Program-made: the position numbers and the translations under genes
Assembly (NCBI RefSeq): GCF_010731295.1
Contig: NZ_AP022579.1
Span: 5,022,001 to 5,086,000 of the forward strand
Source: Mycolicibacterium boenickei
GTDB lineage: Bacteria > Actinomycetota > Actinomycetes > Mycobacteriales > Mycobacteriaceae
Length of the DNA stretch: 64,000 nt
Direction of reading: 5' to 3'
Notes under the pieces: model-generated
Database searches by the model: none
What the model saw: only the letters and a program-made list of their open reading frames with translations
What the model was told of the DNA's origin: nothing
Shown: piece by piece, positions 45,518 through 56,485 of the stretch
Layout: each line of letters opens with the position of its first letter
Position numbering within the stretch: position 1 is the stretch's first letter

Positions 45518-46927
45518 TCAGAAGGTGGCGAACTCGCTCAGGGTCGCGGCCAGCGCCATCGGTACCCGCGCCTTGATACGGGTTCCGTCGGCGGTGTGTT
45601 CGGTGGCGTCCACCCGGCCTTCGGCGTGCACCCGCGCCACCAGTTCGCCACGGTCGTAGGGAATCGTCACGTCCACCGTCGCGTCGGTCGGCGGGATCAT
45701 CTCCGCCATGCGGGCGCGCAGCCGGTCCAGTCCGTCGCCGGTGTGTGCCGAGACGAACACCGCGTCGGGTAGCGCACGCCGCAGCGTGGCCAGCCCGAGG
45801 TCGGTGGCCGCGTCGATCTTGTTGACCACCAGCAGTTCCGGCGGCGGGGCGATGTCGTATTCGGCGACCACATCGTTGACCACCTGGCGGACCGCGTTGA
45901 TCTGTGCCAGCGGATGGTCGTCAGATCCGTCCACGACGTGCACCAGCAGGTCGGCGTCGACCACTTCTTCCAGGGTGGACCGGAACGCCTCGACCAGCTG
46001 GGTGGGCAGGTGCCGGACGAAGCCGACGGTATCGGTCAGCACGAAGGGGCGTCCGTCATCGAATTCCCCACGGCGCGTGGTGGGTTCGAGGGTCGCGAAC
46101 AGGGCGTTCTCTACCAGCACACCGGCGCCGGTCAGGGCGTTGAGCAGGCTGGACTTGCCGGCGTTGGTGTAACCGACGATGGCCACCGACGCGGCGTCCG
46201 ACGACAGCCGCCGGCTGCGCTGGGTGTCGCGGATCTTCTTCATGTCGCGAATCTCGCGGCGCAGCTTGGCCATCCGCTCACGGATGCGGCGGCGGTCGGT
46301 CTCGATCTTGGTCTCGCCGGGTCCGCGGGTACCGACTCCACCACCGGCCCCGCCGGCGCGACCGCCGGCCTGACGCGACATCGATTCACCCCAGCCACGC
46401 AACCTGGGCAGCATGTACTCCATCTGGGCCAGCGACACCTGCGCCTTGCCTTCCCGGCTGGTGGCGTGCTGGGCGAAGATGTCCAGGATCAGCGCGGTGC
46501 GGTCGATGACCTTGACCTTGACCACTTTCTCCAGCGAGTTGAGCTGCGCGGGTGAGAGTTCACCGTCGCAGATCACGGTGTCGGCACCGGTGGCCAGCAC
46601 GATCTCACGCAGCTCCTGGGCTTTGCCCGAGCCGATGTAGGTCGACGGGTCGGGCTTGTCGCGACGCTGGATGAGCCCCTCGAGTACTTCCGAGCCCGCG
46701 GTCTCGGCCAGGGCCGCCAGCTCGGTCAGGCTGGCATCGGCATCGGCCGCGCTGCCCTCGGTCCAGACGCCGACCAGGACCACGCGCTCCAGCCTCAGCT
46801 GGCGGTATTCGACCTCGGTGACGTCGGTGAGCTCGGTGGACAACCCGGCGACGCGGCGCAACGAGGCGCGGTCTTCGAGGGCCAGCTCACCGGTGCTGGG
46901 AGTGACGGGATGTTCTGGATGAGTCAT
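45518..46927 (-). CDS. hflX: GTPase HflX
   Basis: 469 residues. Ribosome-associated GTPase that splits stalled or antibiotic-bound ribosomes. N-terminal HflX domain (ALAETAGSEVLEGLIQRRDKP, then YIGSGKAQEL), a helical stretch GESMSRQAGGRAGGAGGG / GPGETKIETDRRRIRERM, and the G domain (GYTNAGKSSLLNAL, DTVGFVRHLP, NKID). Equivalent to Rv2725c. An ATG at 46927 starts the frame. There is no strong ribosome binding site. Followed downstream on the other strand by the PE-PPE gene, convergent. Confidence 0.94.
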   Translation of the reverse strand: MTHPEHPVTPSTGELALEDRASLRRVAGLSTELTDVTEVEYRQLRLERVVLVGVWTEGSAADADASLTELAALAETAGSEVLEGLIQRRDKPDPSTYIGSGKAQELREIVLATGADTVICDGELSPAQLNSLEKVVKVKVIDRTALILDIFAQHATSREGKAQVSLAQMEYMLPRLRGWGESMSRQAGGRAGGAGGGVGTRGPGETKIETDRRRIRERMAKLRREIRDMKKIRDTQRSRRLSSDAASVAIVGYTNAGKSSLLNALTGAGVLVENALFATLEPTTRRGEFDDGRPFVLTDTVGFVRHLPTQLVEAFRSTLEEVVDADLLVHVVDGSDDHPLAQINAVRQVVNDVVAEYDIAPPPELLVVNKIDAATDLGLATLRRALPDAVFVSAHTGDGLDRLRARMAEMIPPTDATVDVTIPYDRGELVARVHAEGRVDATEHTADGTRIKARVPMALAATLSEFATF

Positions 46928-46972
46928 ATGTACTTACAGGTTGTCACGTGCATCGGGCCGCGCGCACCCCAA

Positions 46973-47854
46973 TTACCCGTGGGCAGCGTTCCACCACTGC
47001 TCGGCCAGCTCACCCCGGGCGACCAGCACAGACGGTCCCCGCAGGTAGCTGGTGGACTCGGTGATCGTCACGGTGACCTCCCCGCCCGGGATACGGACCC
47101 GCAACGTCCCGGTGTCCGCGCCCTGATGGGCCAGGGCCGCCAGGGTGGCCGCGACGGTGCCCGTACCGCAGGAGCGGGTCTCGCCCACACCGCGCTCGTG
47201 CACGCGCATGGACACCGCGCCGTCGGCCGGGACGGTGAGGACCTCGACGTTGACGCCGTCGGGGAACAGCTGCGCGTCGAAGCTCACCGGCGCACCCACA
47301 TCGAGGGCCGCCAGCTCACTCTCGGTCAGCCCGACGCAGGCCAGATGCGGATTGCCCACGTCGACGGCCACCCCGCTGACGCTACGGCCACCGACCACCG
47401 CGGTCCCCGTGCCGAACCGGTTGGCCTTGCCCATCTCGACGGTGACGTCGGCGGTGGTCGCGTCGACGCTGTGCAGCACCACGGGCCGTGGCCCGGCCAG
47501 CGAGCCCACCACGAACTCATCGGCGGATTCCAGGCCGGAGGCACGCAGGTAATGCGCGAAGACCCGGACCCCGTTGCCGCACATCTGCGCGATCGAGCCG
47601 TCGGCGTTGCGGTAGTCCATGTACCAGTCGGAGGCCGCGACCCCGTCGGGCAGCCGGTCGAAAACACCGGCGGCCTGCGCAGCGCCCGCGGTCGTCACCC
47701 GGAGCACACCATCGGCGCCGAGGCCGCGGCGACGGTCGCACAGCGCGGCCACGGCGGCCGGCGTCAACGACAGCGCGGCGTCGACGTCGGGCAGCACCAC
47801 GAAATCGTTCTGGGTGCCATGTCCCTTCGCGAAAGGGATCGAGCCGAAGATCAC
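46973..47854 (-). CDS. dapF: Diaminopimelate epimerase
   Basis: 293 residues from the GTG at 47854 ([21 protein letters not shown]). The frame to 47971 is shadow over miaA. Cofactor-independent epimerase converting LL- to meso-diaminopimelate for peptidoglycan and lysine. The two catalytic Cys are in QMCGNGVR and ETRSCGTGT. Starts 4 bp after miaA ends, so the order miaA-dapF forms one operon. Confidence 0.95.
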   Translation of the reverse strand: MIFGSIPFAKGHGTQNDFVVLPDVDAALSLTPAAVAALCDRRRGLGADGVLRVTTAGAAQAAGVFDRLPDGVAASDWYMDYRNADGSIAQMCGNGVRVFAHYLRASGLESADEFVVGSLAGPRPVVLHSVDATTADVTVEMGKANRFGTGTAVVGGRSVSGVAVDVGNPHLACVGLTESELAALDVGAPVSFDAQLFPDGVNVEVLTVPADGAVSMRVHERGVGETRSCGTGTVAATLAALAHQGADTGTLRVRIPGGEVTVTITESTSYLRGPSVLVARGELAEQWWNAAHG

Positions 47855-47858
47855 CTGA

Positions 47859-48767
47859 TCAGGATACGTGCCGCCAGGCGCGCAGCGCGTCGTGCACCAG
47901 TCCGTCGGCGGCACCGTCCAGCCACACCACCCGATGGTCGCGCCGGAACCACGACCGCTGCCGACGGACATAGCGGCGGGTACCGATGAACGTGGGCTCT
48001 CGCGCCGCGCTCCCGTCTCCCCCGGCGTCGAGGTCGGCCAGCACCTGCGCGTAGCCGAGCGCCCGCGCCGCGGTGACCCCGTCCCGCAACCCCCGGCCGA
48101 TCAAGGTCTGCACCTCGCCCACCAGGCCGTCGGCGAACATGAGGTTGGTGCGTTGCTCCAGACGCTCGTCGAGAATGGATGTCTCCCAATCCAATCCGAT
48201 GATCGCGGTGTCCCATCGAGGGGCACCGATGGTCGGTGCCGAAGCGGCGAACGGCCGGCCGGTGAGCTCCACGACCTCCAGGGCCCGCACGATCCGCCGG
48301 CCGTCGGTCGGCAGGATCGACGCGCCCGCGGCCGGGTCGACCCGGGTCAGCTCGGCATGCAACGCCGCGACCCCCACCTCGGCCAGCCGGTCCTCCCACC
48401 GGGCCCGCACCGCCGGATCGGTCGCCGGGAACGTCCACTCGTCGAGCAGCGACTGGATGTAGAGCATCGAGCCGCCGACGATCACCGGTACCGCGCCACG
48501 GGCGGCGATGGCCTCCACGTCGGCCGCGGCGTCCTGCTGATAGCGGGCCACCGTGGCGGTCTCGGTGACCTCGAGGACATCGAGCTGGTGGTGCGGGATG
48601 CCGCGCCGGTCGGCGAAGGGCAGTTTGGCGGTACCGATGTCCATGCCGCGGTAGAGCTGCATCGCGTCGGCGTTGACTATCTCGCCGCCCAACTCCTCGG
48701 CGATCGCCAGCGCCAGGGCCGATTTGCCGGTGCCGGTCGGCCCGATCACCGCGATGGGCCGCGTCAT
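47859..48767 (-). CDS. miaA: tRNA dimethylallyltransferase MiaA
   Basis: 302 residues from the ATG at 48767, whose ATGA overlaps the previous stop. An upstream ATG at 48776 adds three residues. Transfers a dimethylallyl group to A37 of tRNAs reading UNN codons, the substrate for MiaB encoded at 51602. P-loop [37 protein letters not shown]-like segment and [10 protein letters not shown] are the conserved blocks. Confidence 0.95.
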   Translation of the reverse strand: MTRPIAVIGPTGTGKSALALAIAEELGGEIVNADAMQLYRGMDIGTAKLPFADRRGIPHHQLDVLEVTETATVARYQQDAAADVEAIAARGAVPVIVGGSMLYIQSLLDEWTFPATDPAVRARWEDRLAEVGVAALHAELTRVDPAAGASILPTDGRRIVRALEVVELTGRPFAASAPTIGAPRWDTAIIGLDWETSILDERLEQRTNLMFADGLVGEVQTLIGRGLRDGVTAARALGYAQVLADLDAGGDGSAAREPTFIGTRRYVRRQRSWFRRDHRVVWLDGAADGLVHDALRAWRHVS

Positions 48768-49450
48768 GGCAGCCATTCGCCGACGAAGTAGCCGACCCCG
48801 TAGGGCGCGCCGCGGTACAGCTCGCGGGCGGTGCCGGGCGCTGGCCAGGTCAGCCCGGCCAGCACCTGATAGGCCACCCGGCCGAGCACGGGCTCGGGCA
48901 GCTCGGCCAGTGCCGCCACGTCTCCGGTGGCCAACGCGTCATCCAGGTCCTGCTGGGTGGCCACCGAGTCCGGCAGGTAACCGCCCGGGGCTGCCGGCGT
49001 GAGGGTGTGCAGGCCGTCGGCGGCGATCAGCACACCGACCGGGTCCGGGGTCTCGTCGACCTGGGAGCGAAGCGTCCGGCCCAGCCCCACCGCGGCCTCG
49101 GTCTGGTGCGATGCGGCATAAGCGTGCACCTCGATGCCGGCATCGGGAGCGGCCTGGCCGCGGATCCATGCCGCGACCAGGGCACACAGCGGCAGTTCGG
49201 CCGGCTCGCCGACCGGTCGAGGACCGAGCGCCACCGGGACGTCGACGCCGTAGCCGGCGAAGGTCCCGACGCAGTCAGATCCGAACACCTCGTCCCGGGG
49301 GCCGACGCCGACAGCCAGCCAGTGCGGCGGTAACGACGCTGTTGCGGCCAGCGCGGCGGCGCGCAACCCGGCCACCTCGACCGCGGCCGCACCCACGAGT
49401 TGGGGCACGAGAACCGGCGTGGCGGGGACGATCGCTATGGCGCTCAGCAC
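48764..49450 (-). CDS. Rv2728c-like protein, class III dioxygenase-like fold
   Basis: 228 residues from a [19 protein letters not shown] start, [16 protein letters not shown] segment, [18 protein letters not shown] with an Asp-Gly-x-His, and a C-terminal [16 protein letters not shown]. Distant similarity to the class III extradiol dioxygenase / MEMO-like superfamily is suggested by the arrangement only. The usual metal-binding His pair is not clear. Conserved upstream of miaA in mycobacteria and translationally coupled to it (ATGA). Function unknown. Confidence 0.75.
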   Translation of the reverse strand: MLSAIAIVPATPVLVPQLVGAAAVEVAGLRAAALAATASLPPHWLAVGVGPRDEVFGSDCVGTFAGYGVDVPVALGPRPVGEPAELPLCALVAAWIRGQAAPDAGIEVHAYAASHQTEAAVGLGRTLRSQVDETPDPVGVLIAADGLHTLTPAAPGGYLPDSVATQQDLDDALATGDVAALAELPEPVLGRVAYQVLAGLTWPAPGTARELYRGAPYGVGYFVGEWLP

Positions 49451-49598
49451 GTCACCAAACTAGTTTGTCGGGGCATTGCGCCTAAAGCCATGGGCACGGC
49501 ACAGCACGACCTGCTTGAATAGCGGACACAGCGACAGCATCAGGCGCCGCGTCGCGCGGTAGATGCACGGGCAACCGTGCGGAGTACGAGGAGCGGAT

Positions 49599-50954
49599 AT
49601 GACAACCAGTGAGCCAGGCGAAGCCACCCCCCAGCAGACTTCCGGGCCCACGCCGAGGCCCACTCCTACGCCTGCACCCAGGCCAGGGCCGCCCCGCCCC
49701 GTTCCCCGCCCCAGCCGGGTTGCCCCGGTGGTTGCGGTGGCGCCGACCAGTGATCCGCACCGCTTCGGGCGCGTGGACGACGACGGCACGGTGTGGCTGA
49801 TCAACGGATCCGGTGAACGTGTCATCGGTTCGTGGCAGGCCGGCGACACCGAATCGGCGTTCGCCCACTTCGGCAGGCGTTTCGATGATCTGCACACCGA
49901 GGTGGCGCTACTGGAACGCAGGCTGTCCTCCGGCACCGGCGATGCCCGCAAGATCAAGTCGGCAGCCGCCGCACTGGCCGAAAGTCTGCCCACCGCAGCA
50001 GTTCTCGGCGACGTCGATTCGTTGAGCACCCGACTGTCGGCCATCCTCGAGCATGCCGACGAGGCAGCAAAGACCGAGCGGGCCCAGCGTGACGAGCACC
50101 GCGCCGCCCAGACCGCGCGCAAGGAGGCGCTCGCCGCCGAGGCCGAGGATCTGGCCGCGAACTCCACGCAGTGGAAGTCCGCCGGTGACCGCCTGCGCGA
50201 GATTCTCGACGAGTGGCGCACCATCACCGGGTTGGATCGCAAGCTCGACGACGCCCTGTGGAAGCGTTACTCGACCGCCCGCGAGACGTTCAATCGTCGC
50301 CGCGGATCGCACTTCGCCGAACTCGACCGCGGCCGCGCCGGCGCCCGCCAGCTCAAGGAGGCGCTGTGCGAGCGGGCCGAGCACCTGTCCGGCTCTACCG
50401 ATTGGGGCGCCACCGCGGCCGCCTTCCGTGATCTGCTGACCGAGTGGAAGGCCGCGGGGCGGGCCGCCAAGGATGTCGACGACGCGTTGTGGCACCGGTT
50501 CAAGGCCGCCCAGGACACGTTCTTCGGGGCCCGCAACGCCGCGAACGCCGAGCGTGACGCCGAATTCAAGGCCAATGCCACCGCCAAGGAGGCGTTGCTG
50601 GCCGAGGCCGAGAAGATCGACACGACCGATCTCGATGCCGCCCGCGCGGCGTTGCGGACCATCGGCGACAAGTGGGACGCGATCGGCAAGGTTCCCCGTG
50701 AACGCGCCGCTGACCTGGAACGACGTCTGCGCGCTATCGAGAAGAAGGTCCGTGACGCTCCTGCCGGTGGCGTCGATCCCGAGGCCCAGGCGCGTGCCGA
50801 TCAGTTCCGCTCACGTGCCGAGCAGTTCGAGCGGCAGGCGGAGAAGGCCGAGGCGGCCGGGCGCACCAAGGATGCGGCCGAGGCCAGGGCCAGCGCCGAG
50901 CAGTGGCGTCAGTGGGCCGACGCGGCCGCAGCCGCGCTCGGAGAGCACAAGTAA
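49599..50954 (+). CDS. DUF349 domain protein
   Basis: 451 residues from the ATG at 49599 (GAGGAG upstream). Pro/Thr-rich N-terminus (about 1-45), a small beta segment ([26 protein letters not shown]), then about 330 residues of helical coiled-coil with DUF349 units marked by W-x2-I-x-G-(L)-D-x3-D-(D)-[25 protein letters not shown] and [21 protein letters not shown]. Equivalent to Rv2731. DUF349 proteins have no agreed function. Divergent from the Rv2728c-like gene. Confidence 0.87.
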   Translation: MTTSEPGEATPQQTSGPTPRPTPTPAPRPGPPRPVPRPSRVAPVVAVAPTSDPHRFGRVDDDGTVWLINGSGERVIGSWQAGDTESAFAHFGRRFDDLHTEVALLERRLSSGTGDARKIKSAAAALAESLPTAAVLGDVDSLSTRLSAILEHADEAAKTERAQRDEHRAAQTARKEALAAEAEDLAANSTQWKSAGDRLREILDEWRTITGLDRKLDDALWKRYSTARETFNRRRGSHFAELDRGRAGARQLKEALCERAEHLSGSTDWGATAAAFRDLLTEWKAAGRAAKDVDDALWHRFKAAQDTFFGARNAANAERDAEFKANATAKEALLAEAEKIDTTDLDAARAALRTIGDKWDAIGKVPRERAADLERRLRAIEKKVRDAPAGGVDPEAQARADQFRSRAEQFERQAEKAEAAGRTKDAAEARASAEQWRQWADAAAAALGEHK

Positions 50955-50975
50955 GCCTGAACTCGGAGAGCGCAG

Positions 50976-51614
50976 CTAGGCCTGATCCGGCTGATCGCCG
51001 GCGGAGTCGGTGGGGTCCGTCTTCTTGACGTCGGTTTTCTCGGTCACGTCGGTCTTGGGGATGTCGAGCACGCCGCGCTGCTGATGCTCCGCGGCCTGGC
51101 GACGCCGGTCCTCCTCCGCGGCCAACTGCAGCGCGGTGCGCGACCACACCACCCGCGCCCAGTGGAAGGTGAGCACGATCACCGCCAGCCAGCCGATGAT
51201 CAGCCCGATGCCGGGGCCGGGGTGGTCCACCGCGGTCTGACGTGACCACACGGCGAGCATCCCGAGCGCGCTGGCCACTGCGGAACCCGCCAGGGCCACC
51301 CAGGCCAGCGCCCAGCGGCGGGTGATCAGCGCCAGCGTCGAGAATCCGACCGAGAACACCAGAGCCAACCAGGTGAAGACCCGCGACGGCAGTGAGATGC
51401 CGTCGGCGACGGCCGTGGCGTCACCCACGAGAACGTCGAAACCCTTGCTGGAACCGGTGTGCGGCAGCACGAACGACAGCAGCACCACGAACACCAGGAT
51501 CGCGACGACCATGGCGCGCGGACCCGAGTCGAACTCCCGGGTGACCTTGCGTTCGACCGCGGCGAGGTCGTCCTTGAACGGCTCGAAGTCGCTTTCCTTG
51601 CTCAACAGCCACAT
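50976..51614 (-). CDS. Conserved membrane protein (Rv2732c-like)
   Basis: 212 residues, four transmembrane helices (about 35-52, 82-100, 104-122, 135-152) followed by a Lys/Asp/Thr-rich cytosolic tail. The ATG at 51614 directly abuts AGAAGG. A TTG three codons in would be better spaced. Overlaps the end of miaB by 13 bp, so the two are probably co-transcribed. Function unknown. Confidence 0.8.
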   Translation of the reverse strand: MWLLSKESDFEPFKDDLAAVERKVTREFDSGPRAMVVAILVFVVLLSFVLPHTGSSKGFDVLVGDATAVADGISLPSRVFTWLALVFSVGFSTLALITRRWALAWVALAGSAVASALGMLAVWSRQTAVDHPGPGIGLIIGWLAVIVLTFHWARVVWSRTALQLAAEEDRRRQAAEHQQRGVLDIPKTDVTEKTDVKKTDPTDSAGDQPDQA

Positions 51615-53149
51615 CCTTCTGATGACGGCGCAGTCTCCGGCGCGCCGATGCGCGGCAACCCCAGGCCGACGCCGGTACGGGGGCGCTGCCCGGCCGCGTG
51701 GGCGTCACCGGCGCGGGTGCGCCGATGGGTGGCCAACGGAGCGTCGGCGATCAGATGATGCGGCGCGGCGCCGGTCACCGTGGTGGTCACGATGTCGCCG
51801 GGCCGGATGCTCTCGGCAGCAGGCCCAGGGCTGAAGTGCACCAGCCTGCCGTCGCGGGCCCGGCCCGACATGCGGGCAGTGGCGGCGTCTTTACGCCCCT
51901 CACCTGTCGCGACCAGCAGTTCGACCGTCTGCCCGATCTGAGCCTGGTTCTCCTGCAGGGAGATTCGCTCCTGCAGCTCGATCAGCCGCTGATAGCGTTC
52001 GGTGACAACAGCTTTCGGCACTTGGTCGGGCATGTCCGCCGCCGGGGTTCCGGGGCGGATCGAGTACTGGAAGGTGAACGCGCTCGCGAATCGCGACCGT
52101 TCGACCACGTCCAGGGTGGCCTGGAAGTCTTCTTCGGTCTCCCCCGGGAATCCGACGATGAGGTCGGTGGTGATCGCGGCATCCGGGATCGCGGCCCGGA
52201 CCTTGTCGATGATGCCCAGGTAGCGCTCGGCCCGGTACGAGCGGCGCATCGCCTTGAGGACGCGGTCCGAACCGGACTGCAGCGGCATGTGCAGCGTCGG
52301 GCACACGTTGGGGGTCTGCGCCATCGCCTCGATCACGTCGTCGGTGAACTCGGCCGGGTGCGGCGAGGTGAACCGGACCCGCTCCAGTCCGTCGATGTCA
52401 CCGCAGGCGCGCAGCAGCTTGGCGAACGCGCTGCGGTCGCGCGGCAGTTCGGGGTCCCAATTCGCCGGGTCCTCGCGCAAGCGCTCGTCCGAAAACGAGA
52501 CGCCATAGGCGTTGACGTTCTGTCCCAGCAGCGTCACCTCGAGCACGCCCTGGTCGGCCAGGGTCTGCACCTCGGCCAGGATGTCACCGGGCCGGCGATC
52601 GACCTCTTTGCCGCGCAGCGAGGGCACGATGCAGAACGTGCAGGTGTTGTTGCAGCCCACCGAGATCGACACCCAGGCCGCGTAGGCGGATTCGCGCGTC
52701 GCGGGAAGGGTGGACGGAAACTCCTGCAGAGCCTCGACGATCTCGACCTGGGCGGTGCGGTTGTGCCGGGCCCGCTCCAGCAGCACGGGCAGGGATCCGA
52801 TGTTGTGGGTGCCGAACACCACGTCGACCCACGGCGCGCGGCGCAGCACCGAGTCGCGGTCCTTCTGAGCCAGGCAACCGCCGACCGCGATCTGCATGTT
52901 CGGGTCGGCCTGCTTGCGGGGGGCCAGGTGGCTGAGGTTGCCGTACAGCTTGTTGTCCGCGTTCTCGCGCACCGCACAGGTGTTGAACACCACGATGTCG
53001 GCGTCGGTGCCGTCGGCGGCCCGCCGGTAGCCGGCGTCCTCCAGCAGGCCCGACAGCCGCTCGGAGTCATGCACGTTCATCTGGCAGCCGTAGGTGCGGA
53101 CCTGATACGTGCGCGAGCGCTCACCGGCAGCCGCTCCCCGGTTCACCAT
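51602..53149 (-). CDS. miaB: tRNA-2-methylthio-N6-isopentenyladenosine synthase MiaB
   Basis: 515 residues from the ATG at 53149 (GAGG eight bases upstream). A GTG three codons earlier is possible. A radical-SAM enzyme adding a methylthio group to i6A37 of tRNA. N-terminal UPF0004 domain with cluster Cys in [14 protein letters not shown] and GGCLAQ. Radical-SAM CxxxCxxC in [14 protein letters not shown] domain near 390-450. The C-terminal 50 residues (to EGCGC) are extra. Acts after MiaA (47859). Confidence 0.95.
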   Translation of the reverse strand: MVNRGAAAGERSRTYQVRTYGCQMNVHDSERLSGLLEDAGYRRAADGTDADIVVFNTCAVRENADNKLYGNLSHLAPRKQADPNMQIAVGGCLAQKDRDSVLRRAPWVDVVFGTHNIGSLPVLLERARHNRTAQVEIVEALQEFPSTLPATRESAYAAWVSISVGCNNTCTFCIVPSLRGKEVDRRPGDILAEVQTLADQGVLEVTLLGQNVNAYGVSFSDERLREDPANWDPELPRDRSAFAKLLRACGDIDGLERVRFTSPHPAEFTDDVIEAMAQTPNVCPTLHMPLQSGSDRVLKAMRRSYRAERYLGIIDKVRAAIPDAAITTDLIVGFPGETEEDFQATLDVVERSRFASAFTFQYSIRPGTPAADMPDQVPKAVVTERYQRLIELQERISLQENQAQIGQTVELLVATGEGRKDAATARMSGRARDGRLVHFSPGPAAESIRPGDIVTTTVTGAAPHHLIADAPLATHRRTRAGDAHAAGQRPRTGVGLGLPRIGAPETAPSSEGCGC

Positions 53150-53250
53150 CGTCGTCACGGCCTCAATGGTACGGAGGCGTCCGAAACGTTAACGCGGCGG
53201 ATTCACGAGATCCGGGCAGGCTGGACGTTCCCTGGGTAAGGTCACCTGCC

Positions 53251-54036
53251 ATGGGGAGCCCCGGCGAGCAGCCGCAGGTCGATGACGCAGCACCAGAAGA
53301 TGTGCCGATGATCTCACTCTCGGGGGTGAACAAACACTTCGGATCCCTGCACGTACTCAATGACATCAATCTCGACGTGGGCCGCGGCGAGGTCGTGGTC
53401 GTGCTCGGACCGTCAGGTTCGGGCAAGTCGACGCTGTGCCGCACGATCAATCGGCTGGAGACCATCGACTCAGGCAGCATCGCGATCGACGGCCAGGAGC
53501 TGCCCGCCGAAGGGCGCAAGCTGGCCCAGTTGCGTTCGGATGTCGGCATGGTGTTCCAGTCCTTCAACCTGTTCGCGCACAAGACGATCCTGGAGAACGT
53601 CACGCTCGCCCCGGTGAAGGTGCGCCGGAAGTCCAAGGCCGATGCCAGGGAGAAGGCGATGGCCCTGCTGGACCGCGTCGGGGTGGCCAATCAGGCCGAC
53701 AAGTACCCGGCGCAGCTGTCCGGCGGCCAGCAGCAACGCGTCGCCATCGCGCGCTCGCTGGCGATGGACCCGAAGGTCATGCTGTTCGACGAACCCACCA
53801 GCGCCTTGGACCCCGAGATGATCAATGAGGTGCTGGCGGTGATGACCTCGTTGGCTTCAGAGGGCATGACGATGGTCGTGATCACCCACGAGATGGGGTT
53901 CGCCCGCCGGGCGTCTCACCGCGTGGTGTTCATGTCCGACGGCGCCATCGTCGAGGACTCAGCGCCTGCCGAGTTCTTCGAAAATCCGAAATCCGATCGT
54001 GCCAAAGATTTTCTCGGCAAAATCCTTCACCACTGA
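53251..54036 (+). CDS. gluA: Glutamate ABC transporter, ATP-binding protein
   Basis: 261 residues. Walker [11 protein letters not shown]-loop [10 protein letters not shown], signature LSGGQQQR, Walker [13 protein letters not shown] and H-loop ITHEM. Close to C. glutamicum GluA, which begins at the position of the internal ATG at 53308 ([12 protein letters not shown]), so the first 19 residues may not be translated. A TAAGGT hexamer lies 8 nt before the first ATG. First gene of gluABCD, divergent from miaB. Confidence 0.9.
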   Translation: MGSPGEQPQVDDAAPEDVPMISLSGVNKHFGSLHVLNDINLDVGRGEVVVVLGPSGSGKSTLCRTINRLETIDSGSIAIDGQELPAEGRKLAQLRSDVGMVFQSFNLFAHKTILENVTLAPVKVRRKSKADAREKAMALLDRVGVANQADKYPAQLSGGQQQRVAIARSLAMDPKVMLFDEPTSALDPEMINEVLAVMTSLASEGMTMVVITHEMGFARRASHRVVFMSDGAIVEDSAPAEFFENPKSDRAKDFLGKILHH

Positions 54037-54074
54037 CGCCCCGCACTGACGCTGCACCCGAAAGGAACCCGAAC

Positions 54075-54890
54075 ATGCCATCCGTGCCGTTCAAGTTGGT
54101 CGGTACCCTCGCGCTCGCGATCGCCCTTCCCTTCGCCGCGACGGCCTGTGGCGGCGGCGGTGGCGACTCCAGCAAGATCGTCATCGGCACCAAATACGAC
54201 CAGCCCGGACTCGGTCTGAAGAAGCCCGACGGTTCCATGTCCGGATTCGACGTCGACGTGGCCAAGTACGTGGCCAACGAACTCGGCTACCCCGAGGACA
54301 AGATCGAATGGAAGGAAGCACCCTCGCCGCAGCGCGAGACGCTGATCCAGAACGGCCAGGTCGAGTACATCGTGGGTACCTACTCGATCACGGATGCGCG
54401 CAAGGAGAAGGTCGACTTCGCCGGACCGTACCTGCTCACCGGGCAGAGCCTGCTGGTCCGCGCGGACAACACCGACATCACCGGGGCAGCCTCCCTGGAG
54501 AACAACAAGAAGCTGTGCTCGGTTTCGGGATCGACCCCGGCGCAGCGGATCAAGGACGAGTACCCGAAGGTCCAGTTGCAGCAGTACGACACGTACACGC
54601 TGTGTCTGGATGCGCTCAAGAGCGGGGCCGTGGACGCGCTGACCACCGATGAGGTGATTCTGGCCGGATACGCCGCGCAGAGCCCGGGCACGTTCAAGAT
54701 CGCCGGTGAACCCTTCTCCGAGGAGCGCTACGGCATCGGCCTGAAGAAGGGCGACACCGAGTTGCGCACCAAGATCAACGCCGCGCTCGAGAAGATGGAG
54801 TCCAGCGGCGCCTGGAAGGAAGCGTTCGAGCGCAACCTCGGGCCCGCCGGTATCCCCACCCCGGCACCGCCCGCCGTCGACCGCAACTGA
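54075..54890 (+). CDS. gluB: Glutamate-binding lipoprotein of ABC transporter
   Basis: 271 residues. Lipoprotein signal peptide with lipobox ATAC (Cys25), Gly/Ser linker, then a periplasmic binding protein family 3 domain (IVIGTKYDQPGLG, GFDVDVAKYVANELGY, YSITDARKEKVDFAGPYLL). AAAGGAA before the ATG. Captures glutamate and related acidic amino acids for GluCD. Confidence 0.9.
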   Translation: MPSVPFKLVGTLALAIALPFAATACGGGGGDSSKIVIGTKYDQPGLGLKKPDGSMSGFDVDVAKYVANELGYPEDKIEWKEAPSPQRETLIQNGQVEYIVGTYSITDARKEKVDFAGPYLLTGQSLLVRADNTDITGAASLENNKKLCSVSGSTPAQRIKDEYPKVQLQQYDTYTLCLDALKSGAVDALTTDEVILAGYAAQSPGTFKIAGEPFSEERYGIGLKKGDTELRTKINAALEKMESSGAWKEAFERNLGPAGIPTPAPPAVDRN

Positions 54891-54911
54891 TCCGGAGACA
54901 GCCCACCGACC

Positions 54912-55592
54912 GTGGAGATATTCGACGCATACCGCGACCAGATATTCGCGGCGTTCTGGACCACGATCCAGCTGACGGTGTATTCCGCGATCGGTGCGCT
55001 GATCCTGGGCACGGTGCTGGCCGCAATGCGGCTGGCCCCGGTGCCGGTGCTCAATTGGCTCGGTGCCGCGTACGTGAACATCATCCGCAACACTCCGCTG
55101 ACCCTGATCATCGTGTTCTGTGCGCTCGGGGTCGGGCAGACGCTGCGGATCACCCTGGTCGACCCGCATTCACCGACATCGATCGCCGACAGCAACTTTC
55201 GCTTGGCGGTACTCGGATTGACGATCTATACCGCGTCTTTCGTGTGCGAGACGGTGCGCTCCGGGGTCAACACTGTTCCGATGGGTCAGGCCGAGGCCGC
55301 CCGGTCGCTGGGACTGACCTTCGGTCAGAATCTGCGATTGATCCTGCTGCCGCAGGCATTTCGCGCGGTGCTCATCCCGCTCGGATCGGTGTTGATCGCA
55401 TTGACGAAGAACACCACGATCGCGTCGGCGATCGGCGTGGCGGAGGCGGCGTTGTTGATGAAGGCGATGATCGAGTCGACTGCCGCGGTGCTCACCGTCG
55501 GTGCCATCATGGCTGCCGGGTTCATCCTGCTGACATTGCCGCTGGGGTTGCTGTTCGGGTGGTTGGGTAAGCGCCTGGCGGTGGCACGCTGA
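54912..55592 (+). CDS. gluC: Glutamate ABC transporter permease
   Basis: 226 residues from a GTG. About five membrane helices. The HisM/ArtQ-type inner-membrane motif VRSGVNTVPMGQAEAARSLGLTFGQNLRLILLPQAFR (EAA loop, in pieces) contacts the ATPase. Ends in TGA that shares a base with the next ATG. Confidence 0.9.
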   Translation: MEIFDAYRDQIFAAFWTTIQLTVYSAIGALILGTVLAAMRLAPVPVLNWLGAAYVNIIRNTPLTLIIVFCALGVGQTLRITLVDPHSPTSIADSNFRLAVLGLTIYTASFVCETVRSGVNTVPMGQAEAARSLGLTFGQNLRLILLPQAFRAVLIPLGSVLIALTKNTTIASAIGVAEAALLMKAMIESTAAVLTVGAIMAAGFILLTLPLGLLFGWLGKRLAVAR

Positions 55593-56485
55593 TGAGTGCA
55601 TCGGTCCTGTTCGACGCCCCGGGTCCGCGGGCGCGGGTACGCAACAACATCCTGACGGTGCTCACCGCAGTCGCCGCGGTGGCACTGATCGCCTTCGTCG
55701 TGGTCCGGTTGTGGGAAAAGGATCAACTCCAGCCCGAGAAGTGGAAACCGTTCCTCACCTCGGATCTGTGGATCACCTACGTCCTTCCCGGTGTGCAGGG
55801 GACGCTCACCGCGGCAGCGGTGTCGATCGTGCTGGCGCTGGCGCTGGGCATGGTGCTCGGCGTCGGCCGACTGGCGCCTGTCGCACCGATCCGATGGATC
55901 TGCGCGGTCATCGTGGAGTTCTTCCGCGCGGTGCCGGTGCTGATCATGATGCTGTTCGCGTTCTTCCTCTACGGCATGTACGACGTGTTCCCGTCCAAGT
56001 ACATCGCCCTGGCCGGTGTGGTGACCGGACTGACGCTCTACAACGGTGCGGTCATCGCCGAAATCGTCCGAGCCGGCGTCCATTCCCTTCCCCGCGGCCA
56101 GCAGGAGGCCGCATGGTCACTCGGGATGACGTGGACGCAAACGATGCGCCTGATCCTGTTGCCGCAGGCGATCACCGCGATGCTGCCGGTGCTGGTTTCG
56201 CAGCTGGTCGTGGTGCTCAAGGACACCGCGATCGGCTACCAGATCACGTTCGTGGAGATGGTCCGTCAGGGCACGAACATCGGGTCGGCCTACGCCAACA
56301 TCCTGCCCGCCCTGATCGTCATCGCGATCTTGATGATCAGCGTCAACATGGCATTGTCGTCGCTGGCCACCAGGATCGAGCAGCGCCTGCGTCGCTCCAG
56401 CCGCGGACCCGCCCCGCTGGAGGCCGAGGCCGTCGAGCAGGAAGGCGCCCCGGGCGCGCAGGTTTTGCACACGCAACGGGACTGA
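55592..56485 (+). CDS. gluD: Glutamate ABC transporter permease
   Basis: 297 residues overlapping gluC by one base. An N-terminal anchor helix near 25-45, then a binding-protein-dependent transport permease domain with the EAA loop VRAGVHSLPRGQQEAAWSLGMTWTQTM. A charged C-terminal tail follows. Pairs with GluC. Converges on recX with adjoining stops. Confidence 0.9.
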   Translation: MSASVLFDAPGPRARVRNNILTVLTAVAAVALIAFVVVRLWEKDQLQPEKWKPFLTSDLWITYVLPGVQGTLTAAAVSIVLALALGMVLGVGRLAPVAPIRWICAVIVEFFRAVPVLIMMLFAFFLYGMYDVFPSKYIALAGVVTGLTLYNGAVIAEIVRAGVHSLPRGQQEAAWSLGMTWTQTMRLILLPQAITAMLPVLVSQLVVVLKDTAIGYQITFVEMVRQGTNIGSAYANILPALIVIAILMISVNMALSSLATRIEQRLRRSSRGPAPLEAEAVEQEGAPGAQVLHTQRD

